A stretch of 7,368 nt of DNA, taken from NCBI GenBank assembly GCA_022508635.1, contig JAFLUV010000118.1, positions 1 to 7,368 of the forward strand, in the 5' to 3' direction. Under the pieces are notes generated by a model. That model had not been told where the DNA came from, ran no database searches, and saw only the letters and a program-made list of their open reading frames with translations. Positions within the stretch are counted from its first letter, which is position 1. Each line of letters starts with the position of its first letter. The position numbers were made by a program, and so were the translations under genes. Source of the stretch: Prevotellaceae bacterium (GTDB lineage Bacteria > Bacteroidota > Bacteroidia > Bacteroidales > Bacteroidaceae). Positions 1 through 7,063 of the stretch are shown here, piece after piece.

Positions 1-10
1 CACGCCAGCT

Positions 11-610
11 TTACAAATGCCAGAACCCTCCCATCATGGCTGCCCCTGCAAAGCCGAGCCGCTGCACCTCAGGCAGCCTTTCGGGGGTGATGCCGCCTAA
101 GGCATAGACGTTCCGGGAAAGGATGTCCCTGGCGCTTGACAGTTCTTCGCGCAAAAAGGTTGTGCGGTAGCCCTGCTTCGAGATGCTGTCGAAGACGGGA
201 CTGAGGAAGACGTAGTCGTAGTCCCTTGCCACAGTCCTGACCTCTTCTATCGAGTGGCACGAACGGGACAGCGTACAGGCCTCTTCCTTATTATTATCTA
301 TAGGATGGACGAACCAGTCGGGCGCCTGGGGATTCCTTCCGTTCAGGTGGATGCCCCCAAGCCTGTATTCCCGTGCAAGGTCGTGGTGGTCATGTACGAC
401 GATGCGCCGGCGATACTGCGGCTCTATCTGCTCTAACCAGCGTGCCGTCTCCTCCAGCGAAGCATCAGGCTTGCGCAAGTGCAACCGTCCGAGTCCGTCG
501 GCAAGCAATCGGTTGCAAATGTCCGTCTCGCCGGGAAAAGCATCGGGCATGGTGATGAGGATGACGCTCACCGGGCTCTGGGAACAGAATGGTGTTGCTG
601 ATACCGTCAT
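11..610 (-). CDS. TenI-like protein (ThiE/TenI superfamily), last gene of the thi operon
   Basis: A 199-residue TIM-barrel protein of the thiamin-phosphate synthase/TenI superfamily. Visible motifs are HLRKP (44-48), VVHDHHDL (71-78), GGIHLNGRN (85-93), SRSCHSIEEV (115-124), YDYVFLSPVFDSISKQGY (131-148) and the phosphate-binding LGGIT (171-175). The SRSCHS and SISKQGY blocks are, from memory, typical of the second ThiE-like protein of Bacteroides thi operons, usually auto-annotated as thiamin phosphate synthase. Residues that hold HMP-pyrophosphate in true ThiE are replaced, whereas the barrel-end Gly-Gly phosphate loop is kept. The Bacillus TenI member is a thiazole tautomerase that aromatises the ThiG product; a similar role here is inferred from operon position. 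The start overlaps the thiH stop by four bases (ATGA); the first beta strand begins near residue 14, so the N-terminus is slightly long but no better start exists. Stop TAA at 13-11. Family assignment is firm, exact activity is not. Confidence 0.88.
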   Translation of the reverse strand: MTVSATPFCSQSPVSVILITMPDAFPGETDICNRLLADGLGRLHLRKPDASLEETARWLEQIEPQYRRRIVVHDHHDLAREYRLGGIHLNGRNPQAPDWFVHPIDNNKEEACTLSRSCHSIEEVRTVARDYDYVFLSPVFDSISKQGYRTTFLREELSSARDILSRNVYALGGITPERLPEVQRLGFAGAAMMGGFWHL

Positions 611-1776
611 TTCCTGGTCTTGTCTATGCTTGGGCTAAAGGACGAGGAGGCAGTGGGAACGAAGTCGAACGAGGCATCCCAGTCTTTCCACACGGGTTCG
701 CGTCCGAGTTGCTTGAGGCGCTGTCCTATTTCCTCTGCCGTCCGTTCGTCCGAAACGCTGAACTGCTCCAAAGCCTGCGGGTAAGTATGGTAGCCTCCGG
801 GATTGACTTTCGAGCCCGCAGACATCGTGGTAACGCCCAGCATGCACATGTTGTCGCGTATGTAGGCAGGCTCACGGGTGGAGTAGGAGATGTCTACGTC
901 GTGGTCGAAGATGCGCATGGCGAAGGTGGCTTGTGCCAGTTCGCGGTCGCTCATGATGCAGTTCGGCTGGAATCCTTCATTCAGGGCAGGCCGCATGCGC
1001 GGGAAGTTCACGCTATACTTTGTGCGCCAGTAGTGCTTTTGCAGGTAGCGCAGATGGTATGCCATCATTGTGACGTCCGTGCGCCATTCTTTCTCCAGCC
1101 CGATGAGGACGCCCATGCCGATGGAGTGTACGCCAGCCTGTCCCATACGGTCGAAGGCATTGCATCGCCACTCGAACTTCGACTTCATACCGCGTGGATG
1201 ATAGAGCTTGTAGTTGTCGCTGTGGTAGGTTTCCTGGAAACAGATGACACCGTTCAGCCCGTGTTGCGTCAGCTCTTTGTACTCCTCTGCCGTGAGCGGC
1301 ATTACCTCTATCTTGATGTTCGAGAAATAGCGCTTTGCTATGTCAATAGCTTTCGTAAGATAGGGAATGCCTGCCTTTACGGGATGTTCGCCTGTGACGA
1401 TCAGGATGTTCTCGAAGGGTGCCAATCGCTTGATGGCACGATATTCGTCCTCAACCTGTTTGAGGCTGAGGGTGGTGCGGGGCATCGGGTTCTCGCGGTG
1501 GAAGCCGCAATAGACGCATGAGTTCGTGCAGGCATTGGAGATGTAGAGTGGAATGAACATCGACATTGTGCGGCCGAAACGCTTTTCTGTATAGTGCTGT
1601 GCAAGTCGTGCCATCGTCTCGAGGTGCGGCTCTGCGGCAGGGGAGAGCAGAGCCATGAAGTCGTCTATGTCCAAGTGAGTTTTCGACAAGGCGCGGCGCA
1701 CGTCTGTGTCGGTCTTTTGGGCAATGCACTTCGTTGTCTCTTCCCAGTCTATATTTCTTAGTTCATCTGAAAACAT
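607..1776 (-). CDS. thiH: 2-iminoacetate (dehydroglycine) synthase ThiH
   Basis: Radical SAM tyrosine lyase that cleaves tyrosine to dehydroglycine and p-cresol, supplying the C2-N unit for the thiazole ring. At 389 residues it is close to the usual 370-390. The [4Fe-4S]/SAM motif is a clear CX3CX2C at Cys83, Cys87 and Cys90 (ACTNSCVYCGFH), followed by VTGEHP (127-132), the IEVMPL strand (156-161), CFQETYH (179-185) and NFPRMRPA (257-264). The reading frame stays open upstream to 1968, but that part is an out-of-frame translation of thiF. The start at 1776 lies two bases after the thiF stop and is preceded by a purine-rich AAGAAAGAA stretch; an ATG at 1800 would add eight residues and is less likely. 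ThiH instead of ThiO implies an oxygen-sensitive route. It is thought to act with ThiG. The stop overlaps the next start as ATGA. Confidence 0.97.
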   Translation of the reverse strand: MFSDELRNIDWEETTKCIAQKTDTDVRRALSKTHLDIDDFMALLSPAAEPHLETMARLAQHYTEKRFGRTMSMFIPLYISNACTNSCVYCGFHRENPMPRTTLSLKQVEDEYRAIKRLAPFENILIVTGEHPVKAGIPYLTKAIDIAKRYFSNIKIEVMPLTAEEYKELTQHGLNGVICFQETYHSDNYKLYHPRGMKSKFEWRCNAFDRMGQAGVHSIGMGVLIGLEKEWRTDVTMMAYHLRYLQKHYWRTKYSVNFPRMRPALNEGFQPNCIMSDRELAQATFAMRIFDHDVDISYSTREPAYIRDNMCMLGVTTMSAGSKVNPGGYHTYPQALEQFSVSDERTAEEIGQRLKQLGREPVWKDWDASFDFVPTASSSFSPSIDKTRK

Positions 1777-1778
1777 GG

Positions 1779-2570
1779 CTATTCTTTCTTTTTGCTGCAT
1801 GGCTGGAAGGCATATTCCTTCAGCTCGGTTATTGTCGGCTTGTTGCCACAGAGCGGGCAGGCTTCGTTCTTGGGGAAGCGGATGCGGTTCCATTCCATTG
1901 TCAGTGCGTCGAATGTGAGCAGGCTGTCTGTGAGCAGGTTGCCGACCTTGGCAAGATACTTGATGCATTCCGTGGCTTGTATTGTACCCAACATGCCGGC
2001 AATGCTACCCAGAACGCCTACTCTGGCACACGTCTCAACATTATTCATGGCAGGCGGTTCCGGGAATAGGCAGCGATAGCAGGCCGTACCGGGTACGTGG
2101 GTTATGAGCTGTCCTGAGTAACGGCTTATTCCGCCAATGGAACAGGCTTTTCCGAGCATGACGCATGCATCGTTTACGAGGTATTTTGTTGAGAAGTTGT
2201 CGCTGCCGTCGATTATGAAATCATATCCTTCGATAAGTTGCTTTGCATTGTCTTCACTTAGGAAGAACGGGTGTTTTTCTACTTTGACATCTGGGTTGAG
2301 ACTTTGGATGTGCTCTGTTGCCGTGTCCACTTTCGGACGGCCAATGTCGTGAGTCGTGTGCAATACTTGCCGTTGCAGGTTAGTGAGGCTAACGTTGTCT
2401 CCGTCAATGATGCCAAGTGTGCCCACTCCGGCTGCTGCCAAATAAAGTGCCACTGGACTTCCCAGTCCGCCTGCGCCTACAAGCAAGACGCGTGAATTCA
2501 GGAGGCGTTCCTGCCCCTCTCGGCCAAAGCCCTCCAAGATAAGGTGGCGGTTATAGCGCTTTAAGTCCAT
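1779..2570 (-). CDS. thiF: ThiS adenylyltransferase ThiF (E1-like, HesA/MoeB/ThiF family)
   Basis: Activates the ThiS C-terminus as an acyl-adenylate with ATP, the first step of loading sulfur for thiazole synthesis. The 263-residue protein has the family layout: an N-terminal RYNRHL helix (5-10), nucleotide-binding GAGGLGSP (32-39), the IIDGDNV strand end and LQRQ (65-68), DGSDNF (121-126), and two zinc cysteine pairs, CYRC (164-167) and CPLC (238-241). Cys181 in ETCARVGVLG sits where ThiF/MoeB enzymes carry a conserved cysteine. MoeB is closely similar in sequence, but the position inside a thi operon together with thiS makes ThiF the better call. The start is three bases after the thiC stop. 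Stop TAG, two bases before thiH. It is predicted to be cytosolic and to bind ThiS. Confidence 0.95.
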   Translation of the reverse strand: MDLKRYNRHLILEGFGREGQERLLNSRVLLVGAGGLGSPVALYLAAAGVGTLGIIDGDNVSLTNLQRQVLHTTHDIGRPKVDTATEHIQSLNPDVKVEKHPFFLSEDNAKQLIEGYDFIIDGSDNFSTKYLVNDACVMLGKACSIGGISRYSGQLITHVPGTACYRCLFPEPPAMNNVETCARVGVLGSIAGMLGTIQATECIKYLAKVGNLLTDSLLTFDALTMEWNRIRFPKNEACPLCGNKPTITELKEYAFQPCSKKKE

Positions 2571-2573
2571 CGC

Positions 2574-4265
2574 TTACTTCAGCTTCCTCAGTTCGTGCGT
2601 CAACTTTGCAGCACAGAAGTTCGGTCCGCACATCGTACAGTACTCGTTGTCCGTGTGGCCTGCCTCTTCGTAGTATTGCTGCGAACGTTCGGGGTCGAGC
2701 GAAAGATGGAACTGGTCACGCCAACGGAACTCGAAGCGTGCCTTGGAAAGTGCATTGTCGCGTATCATTGCACCGGGATGTCCTTTGGCAAGGTCGGCGG
2801 CATGTGCTGCAATCTTGTACGTCACGACACCAGTACGTACATCTTCTCTGTTGGGCAGGGCAAGGTGTTCTTTGGGCGTGACATAGCAAAGCATTGCTGT
2901 GCCGAGCCATGCGATCTGTGCTCCGCCGATGGCACTTGTGATGTGGTCATAGCCGGGCGCAATGTCCGTTACGATGGGGCCAAGTGTATAGAAGGGCGCT
3001 TCGTGGCAGTGTGTAAGCTGACGCTCCATGTTCTCGCGTATCTTGTGCATAGGAACGTGTCCGGGGCCTTCGATAAATGCTTGCACGTTCTTTGCCCAGG
3101 CTCGTGTAACAAGTTCGCCCATTGTGTCCAGTTCTGCGAATTGTGCTGCATCGTTTGCGTCTGCAATGCAGCCGGGTCTTAAGCCGTCGCCCAGGGAGAG
3201 GGCTACGTCGTATGCAGCCACGATGTCGCAGATGTCGTCGAAATGTTCGTAGAGGAATGACTCGCGGTCATGCAGCAGACACCATTTGCTTATGATAGAT
3301 CCGCCGCGCGATACGATGCCGCAGAGGCGAGAGTCGGCTAAATGTACGTTGTGACGTCGTATACCTGCGTGAATGGTAAAGTAGTCAACGCCCTGTTCAC
3401 ATTGTTCGATGAGCGTGTCGCGATAGACTTCCCAAGAGAGGTTTTCTATACGACCATCTACTTTTTCAAGTGCTTGATAGATGGGGACTGTACCGACTGG
3501 TACGGGACAGTTGCGGATAATCCACTCGCGTGTTTCGTGGATGTTGTCGCCAGTCGACAGGTCCATGAGGGTATCGCCGCCCCATTTGCACGACCACACT
3601 GCCTTGTCTACCTCTTCCTCGATACTGGAAGTGGTGGCGGAGTTGCCGATGTTTGTGTTGATTTTTACGAGGAAGTTGCGCCCGATGATCATGGGTTCGC
3701 TTTCGGGGTGGTTGATATTTGCGGGCAACACTGCGCGGCCTTGTGCTATTTCGTTGCGGACGAATTCAGGGGTGATGTAGCTATCAATGCCCATTTCTTT
3801 GCAGTTCATGTTCTCGCGGATGGATACATATTCCATCTCGGGTGTGATGATGCCGGCTTTAGCGTATGCCATCTGTGTAATGGATTTGCCTTTGGTGGCT
3901 TTTCTTGGCAAACGGATGTGCTCGAAACGGAGTGCATCGAGTGAATGGTCGGCAAGGCGTTGTCTGCCGTACTCACTGCTTATTTCGGCGAGCTGCTCTG
4001 TATCGTGTCGGTCAAGGATCCATTGTTCGCGCATGCGTGGAAGGCCTTTCTTCAGGTCGATTTGTACGGAGGGGTCGGTGTAGGGGCCGCTTGTGTCGTA
4101 GATGTAGACAGGAGAGTTTGGTTCGGTATGCGGTATGCCGTGCTCGTCTTTTGTTACGGTGGGCGTGAGGTTTACCTTTGTCATTCCCACCTTGATGTCG
4201 GGAAAGAGTTTCCCCGCTATGTAGGCTTTCTCGCGCTTGGCGTATGCTTGGTTGTCTTGTGGCAT
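2574..4265 (-). CDS. thiC: Phosphomethylpyrimidine (HMP-P) synthase ThiC
   Basis: Radical SAM enzyme that rearranges 5-aminoimidazole ribotide to 4-amino-5-hydroxymethyl-2-methylpyrimidine phosphate. The 563 residues include an N-terminal ThiC-associated region (GKLFPDIKVGMTKVNLTPT, about 18-36), the core barrel with EMEYVSIREN, RGGSIISKWCLLHDRESF, EGPGHVPMHKI and CYVTPKEHLALPN, and the hallmark C-terminal cluster motif CX2CX4C at Cys543, Cys546 and Cys551 (CTMCGPNFC), followed by a short tail. All expected blocks are present and the length is normal, so the gene looks intact. It lies 45 bases downstream of thiG, the only real gap in the operon, with no Shine-Dalgarno before its ATG; thiF follows after three bases. 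In many bacteria thiC is the direct target of a TPP riboswitch, but the 45-base gap is too short to hold one. Confidence 0.98.
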   Translation of the reverse strand: MPQDNQAYAKREKAYIAGKLFPDIKVGMTKVNLTPTVTKDEHGIPHTEPNSPVYIYDTSGPYTDPSVQIDLKKGLPRMREQWILDRHDTEQLAEISSEYGRQRLADHSLDALRFEHIRLPRKATKGKSITQMAYAKAGIITPEMEYVSIRENMNCKEMGIDSYITPEFVRNEIAQGRAVLPANINHPESEPMIIGRNFLVKINTNIGNSATTSSIEEEVDKAVWSCKWGGDTLMDLSTGDNIHETREWIIRNCPVPVGTVPIYQALEKVDGRIENLSWEVYRDTLIEQCEQGVDYFTIHAGIRRHNVHLADSRLCGIVSRGGSIISKWCLLHDRESFLYEHFDDICDIVAAYDVALSLGDGLRPGCIADANDAAQFAELDTMGELVTRAWAKNVQAFIEGPGHVPMHKIRENMERQLTHCHEAPFYTLGPIVTDIAPGYDHITSAIGGAQIAWLGTAMLCYVTPKEHLALPNREDVRTGVVTYKIAAHAADLAKGHPGAMIRDNALSKARFEFRWRDQFHLSLDPERSQQYYEEAGHTDNEYCTMCGPNFCAAKLTHELRKLK

Positions 4266-4310
4266 TGGTAGTGACTATATAATATATGATAATGAGTATG
4301 CGGTGCGTTG
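4266..4310. other. 45-base AT-rich gap between thiG and thiC
   Basis: The only non-coding interval inside the operon. It contains an alternating A/T run (about 4276-4287, TATATAATATAT) and no TTTG/TAnnTTTG promoter pair, no GC-rich hairpin followed by a T run, and no room for a TPP aptamer. It may simply provide the unstructured AT-rich leader that Bacteroidota use to start translation of thiC, or be a site for RNA processing; the second option is speculation. Confidence 0.6.
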
Positions 4311-5081
4311 CTATGCGTTCAGGAAGGCTGTGAGGGGCGAACTTGCTTCTGCGGTTTCGCTGACTGCACCAAGTCCTGCCTCGTAGGCTGTTCTTCCGGC
4401 GATGACTGCCTGACGAAATGCGTCGGCCATTCGGACGGGGTCGCCTGCTACTGCGATGGCCGTGTTGACAAGACAGCAATCGGCTCCCATCTCCATTGCT
4501 TCTGCGGCGTGGCTTGGTGCACCGATTCCGGCGTCGATTACTACGGGGACGGTGGCTTGCTCAATGATGATTTGGAGGAAGTCTTTCATGCGGAGTCCTT
4601 TGTTCGTGCCGATGGGTGCAGCCAAGGGCATGACGGTGGCGGCGCCGGCTTCTTCGAGGTGCTTGCAAAGTGTGGGGTCTGCTTGGCAGTACGGCAGTAC
4701 AACGAAGCCAAGCTTTACGAGTGCTTCGGTTGCCTTTAGGGTTTCAACGGAGTCGGGGAGCAAGTAGCGTGGGTCGGGGTGTATCTCAAGCTTCAGCCAG
4801 TTTGTGCCGAAGGCTTCGCGAGCCATCTGGGCGGCGAAGACGGCTTCCTGGGCATTGCGTACGCCGCTTGTGTTGGGCAGGAGCTGTATGTTTGGGTTTT
4901 GTGTGATATGAGTGAGGAGGTCGTCTTCGGTGTCATTGAGGTCGATGCGCTTCATTGCTACGGTGACCATTTCGGTTCCTGATGCTGCGATGGCGGCGGC
5001 CATGAGGTGGTTATTGCTGAACTTTCCTGTGCCCAGGAAGAGGCGTGAGTTGAATTCGCGTCCGGCTATAGTGAGTTTCAT
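4311..5081 (-). CDS. thiG: Thiazole synthase ThiG
   Basis: Condenses 1-deoxy-D-xylulose 5-phosphate, dehydroglycine and the sulfur carried on ThiS thiocarboxylate into the thiazole phosphate. The 256-residue protein matches the usual ThiG length. It starts with the typical LTIAGREFNSRLFLGTGKF block (3-21), has the VAMKRID strand (41-47), LLPNTSG (67-73), Lys97 in NWLKLEIHPD as the expected Schiff-base lysine for the sugar phosphate, VLPYCQADP (128-136), the MPLAAPIGTNKGL loop (151-163), VIDAGIGAPSHAAEAMEMGAD (181-201) and VNTAIAVAGDP (205-214). Everything expected is present. The ATG overlaps the thiE stop by four bases (ATGA), so translation is probably coupled. It is expected to form a complex with ThiS and to accept the ThiH product. 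Confidence 0.98.
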   Translation of the reverse strand: MKLTIAGREFNSRLFLGTGKFSNNHLMAAAIAASGTEMVTVAMKRIDLNDTEDDLLTHITQNPNIQLLPNTSGVRNAQEAVFAAQMAREAFGTNWLKLEIHPDPRYLLPDSVETLKATEALVKLGFVVLPYCQADPTLCKHLEEAGAATVMPLAAPIGTNKGLRMKDFLQIIIEQATVPVVIDAGIGAPSHAAEAMEMGADCCLVNTAIAVAGDPVRMADAFRQAVIAGRTAYEAGLGAVSETAEASSPLTAFLNA

Positions 5082-5704
5082 TGTGTGGCGTTTATTGTGT
5101 GAATGATGTTTCTGATTTCTGTCTGGGGGTGCTCTGCGCGGAGTATGGCTGAGGAGAGCGCGATGCCTGCGATACCTGTGCGGATGATGGCGGGTATGTC
5201 GTGGGCGGTGATGCCGCCGATGGCTATGACGGGGGTGTTGATTCCTGCGTCTCTGGCTTGCTGCATGAGGCAGCGGTAGCCATCGATGCCGAGGGTGGGG
5301 GAGAGATTTTTCTTAGTCGTAGTGAAGCGGTACGGGCCGCATCCTATGTAGTTTGCGGTAGCGTCGTGGTGATGTCTTATGTCTTCGAAAGTATTTGCCG
5401 TGCCGCCTATGATGACGTCCTGTCCGAGGAGTTGCCGTGCATCAGCTATGGGCATATCGTTTTTGCCGAGGTGTACGCCGTCGGCTCCCAACTCGTGGAC
5501 GAGCTCTGCGTGGTCGTCAATGATGAAAACTGCATCGTAGCTGTCGCATAGTTTCCTTGTCTCGGCTCCTGTGCGAAGAATTTCTTCGGTGGATGCTTCT
5601 TTCATGCGGAGCTGTATCCAGCGTATGCCACCGTCGAGTGCGAGGCGTATGCCGTCGAGGTATGTGTACCGTTCGGTTTGATGAGATATGAATTGCAGCT
5701 GCAT
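5078..5704 (-). CDS. thiE: Thiamin-phosphate synthase ThiE
   Basis: Joins HMP-PP and thiazole phosphate to thiamin phosphate with release of pyrophosphate. From the ATG at 5704 it is 208 residues. It has the diagnostic ThiE motifs: QLRMK (31-35), IIDDH (61-65, where many ThiE have ND), DGVHLGKNDMP (75-85), GGTANTFEDI (100-109), YIGCGPYRFTTTKKNLSP (119-136, the pyrophosphate-binding loop) and AIGGI (161-165). Three ATGs are possible: 5716, 5707 and 5704. The one at 5704 was chosen because a GGAGG lies three bases upstream and the protein then begins MQLQFI, as expected for the first barrel strand; 5707 would give an ATGA overlap with thiS and adds one residue. It is the catalytically complete ThiE of the operon, in contrast to the TenI-like gene at its end. 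Confidence 0.96.
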   Translation of the reverse strand: MQLQFISHQTERYTYLDGIRLALDGGIRWIQLRMKEASTEEILRTGAETRKLCDSYDAVFIIDDHAELVHELGADGVHLGKNDMPIADARQLLGQDVIIGGTANTFEDIRHHHDATANYIGCGPYRFTTTKKNLSPTLGIDGYRCLMQQARDAGINTPVIAIGGITAHDIPAIIRTGIAGIALSSAILRAEHPQTEIRNIIHTINATQ

Positions 5705-5901
5705 CATCCTCCGCATACGGCTTTTATGATGGTTATGTTCATGTTTTCTTCAAGTGGTGTCTCTGCCCATTGTGTTCGGGGGACGATGCTGTTGCCTATG
5801 GCTGCGGCGATGCCTGTAGGAGGAAGGGCGAGCTCGCAGGCGAGATGGTGCAGTGTGGCTGCTTGGGTGTGGTGGGGCTTGTTGTTGACGATTACTTGCA
5901 T
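5704..5901 (-). CDS. thiS: Sulfur carrier protein ThiS
   Basis: A 65-residue ubiquitin-like sulfur carrier. It begins MQVIVNNKP, the usual first beta strand of ThiS, has the short helix LHHLACELAL, an IAAAIGNSIVPRTQW strand-turn, ends its fold with NITIIKAV, and finishes in the required C-terminal Gly-Gly (residues 64-65) immediately before the stop. ThiF adenylates the last glycine and a cysteine desulfurase-derived persulfide then yields the thiocarboxylate that ThiG uses. Its start lies inside the last codons of thiD (10-base overlap) and its stop touches the thiE start, so expression is probably coupled on both sides. It lacks a Shine-Dalgarno. Confidence 0.95.
   Translation of the reverse strand: MQVIVNNKPHHTQAATLHHLACELALPPTGIAAAIGNSIVPRTQWAETPLEENMNITIIKAVCGG
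5708..5712 (-). promoter_or_regulatory. GGAGG ribosome-binding site for thiE, made of the thiS Gly-Gly codons
   Basis: On the minus strand the last three codons and stop of thiS read TGC GGA GGA TGA, and the thiE ATG at 5704 follows. The GGAGG three bases before that ATG is the only canonical Shine-Dalgarno seen at any gene start in the window, and it consists of the codons for the functionally invariant C-terminal glycines. The spacing is on the short side, so its strength is uncertain. It supports 5704 over 5707 and 5716 as the thiE start. Confidence 0.5.
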
Positions 5902-6704
5902 AGTTCGTAAAAATGACAGACGGGACCGTGTCCGTGTCCGATGTTTAGTTCTGCACCAGCATTGATGGCTGCTGCCAAGTATTTCTTTGCACTCTGTACG
6001 GCATGTGTAAGTGTTTCTCCTTTAGCGAGTGCGGCGGCTATGGCTGAAGCGAGAGTACATCCTGTGCCATGTGTGTTTCGGGTGTCGACTCTTTGCGATG
6101 GCAATGGGACGGTTTCTCGGGCGGTGATGTCGTATAGGTAGTCGGTGAGTGTGGGGTTCGGGAGGTGGCCTGCCTTGATGAGTACGGAGACGCCGTACTT
6201 GCTTGCGAGTTGCCGTGCTGCCTCGGGGAGATCGCTCTGTGCGGTGAGCTTTGTGCCGTCAAGCAATATCTCGGCCTCGGGTATGTTGGGCGTGATGAGG
6301 GTGGCAAGCGGGATGAGGTGGGTGCATATTGCATCTATTGCATTTTGGTCTGTAAGGGGATGTCCGCTGGTGGAGTACATCAGTGGGTCGAGCACCAGTG
6401 TCTGTACGCGATGGTTGCGTAGTGCGATGCCGACTTCCCTGACTGCTTCTGCCGAACCGAGCATGCCTGTTTTCACTGCATCCGCACCGATGTCGCTGAG
6501 CACTGCCTCTATCTGCTTGCGGACGATGTCGGGAGGGACAAGGTGTACTGCTTGTACGCCAAGCGTGTTCTGCACGGTGATGGCGGTGATGGCGGACGTT
6601 GCGTAGCAACCCATTGCGGAGATGGTCTTGATGTCGGCTTGTATGCCGGCACCGCCTCCGCTGTCGCTTCCAGCTATAGTGAGTACTGTTCTCGGAGTGT
6701 TCAT
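5892..6704 (-). CDS. thiD: Hydroxymethylpyrimidine/phosphomethylpyrimidine kinase ThiD
   Basis: Phosphorylates HMP and HMP-phosphate to HMP-PP, the pyrimidine substrate of ThiE. The 270-residue protein is a normal-length, single-domain ribokinase-fold ThiD: N-terminal TIAGSDSGGGAGIQADIKT (9-27), AITVQNTLGV (41-50), VKTGML (77-82), LDPLMYSTSG (105-114), ITPNIPEAE (137-145), VLIKAGH (174-180), the catalytic anion-hole THGTGCTLASAIAA (211-224, with Cys216) and a C-terminal GHGPVCHFYEL (258-268). It is not fused to ThiE. The frame is open back to 6770, but the ATG at 6704 fits family N-termini and overlaps the upstream stop as ATGA, so the longer form was rejected. It overlaps thiS by ten bases. 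Confidence 0.97.
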   Translation of the reverse strand: MNTPRTVLTIAGSDSGGGAGIQADIKTISAMGCYATSAITAITVQNTLGVQAVHLVPPDIVRKQIEAVLSDIGADAVKTGMLGSAEAVREVGIALRNHRVQTLVLDPLMYSTSGHPLTDQNAIDAICTHLIPLATLITPNIPEAEILLDGTKLTAQSDLPEAARQLASKYGVSVLIKAGHLPNPTLTDYLYDITARETVPLPSQRVDTRNTHGTGCTLASAIAAALAKGETLTHAVQSAKKYLAAAINAGAELNIGHGHGPVCHFYELCK

Positions 6705-7024
6705 CTTGGGGTGTCCGTCGTTTTTTGGGAGGGGTTCTTTCGTTTTCTTTGCGGATTGTCGGGAAACCATCCTTTGCGGACGCGTTCGCGCTGTTGGAAG
6801 AGCTCAAGGATGGACCAGAAACAGGAGAAGCTGAATACGCCGAGAAGGACGGAGAGGTCTGTGCTCTCGACGAGGAGCGACCCTATGCTTCCTGCCACAC
6901 CTGTCAGCAGGAACAGGGGCCAGCACTTTGTGCCGAAGTGGTACTCTCCCTTGATGACGAGGGGATGGAAAAGGCCGATGAGCAGGAAGGTGGCCAGACC
7001 GAGGAGAATGCCGTGGTAGTTCAT
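6701..7024 (-). CDS. Small inner-membrane protein, DUF4491 family, first gene of the operon
   Basis: A 107-residue hydrophobic protein of unknown function. Three probable membrane helices can be read at about 6-24, 35-52 and 57-76, followed by a strongly basic, hydrophilic C-terminal tail (RERVRKGWFPDNP and then Lys/Arg-rich). Sequence features such as NYHGILLGLATFLLIG, FHPLVIKGEYHFG, FSCFWSILELFQQRERV and KGWFPDNP fit what I recall of DUF4491, a small family found in Bacteroidota and some other bacteria. There is no cleavable signal peptide. The ATG lies about 35 bases below a good Bacteroidetes promoter, and the stop overlaps the thiD start by four bases (ATGA), so it is co-transcribed and probably translationally coupled with thiamin genes. 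A role in thiamin metabolism or precursor transport is possible but is only inferred from location. No Shine-Dalgarno is visible. Confidence 0.85.
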   Translation of the reverse strand: MNYHGILLGLATFLLIGLFHPLVIKGEYHFGTKCWPLFLLTGVAGSIGSLLVESTDLSVLLGVFSFSCFWSILELFQQRERVRKGWFPDNPQRKRKNPSQKTTDTPR

Positions 7025-7063
7025 GCGGATGGAGTTGATAGGGGGTGCCTGTCTTTTTTGGCT

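Noticed and set aside
589..1521. 310-codon open frame on the plus strand
   Set aside because: It lies antisense to thiH, which has its full radical SAM motif and normal length; the plus-strand translation resembles no known protein and reflects the codon bias of the true gene.
1777..1968. N-terminal extension of thiH by 64 residues
   Set aside because: The extension is a second-frame reading of the thiF 3' end and does not match ThiH N-termini; the ATG at 1776 fits the usual length.
2595..3944. Plus-strand open frames of 195 and 200 codons (2595-3182 and 3342-3944)
   Set aside because: Both are antisense shadows of thiC, with Cys/Val-rich composition and no recognisable domain.
6705..6770. 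N-terminal extension of thiD by 22 residues
   Set aside because: It would overlap the upstream gene by 70 bases and add a Lys-rich tail absent from ThiD proteins; the ATGA start at 6704 is better.
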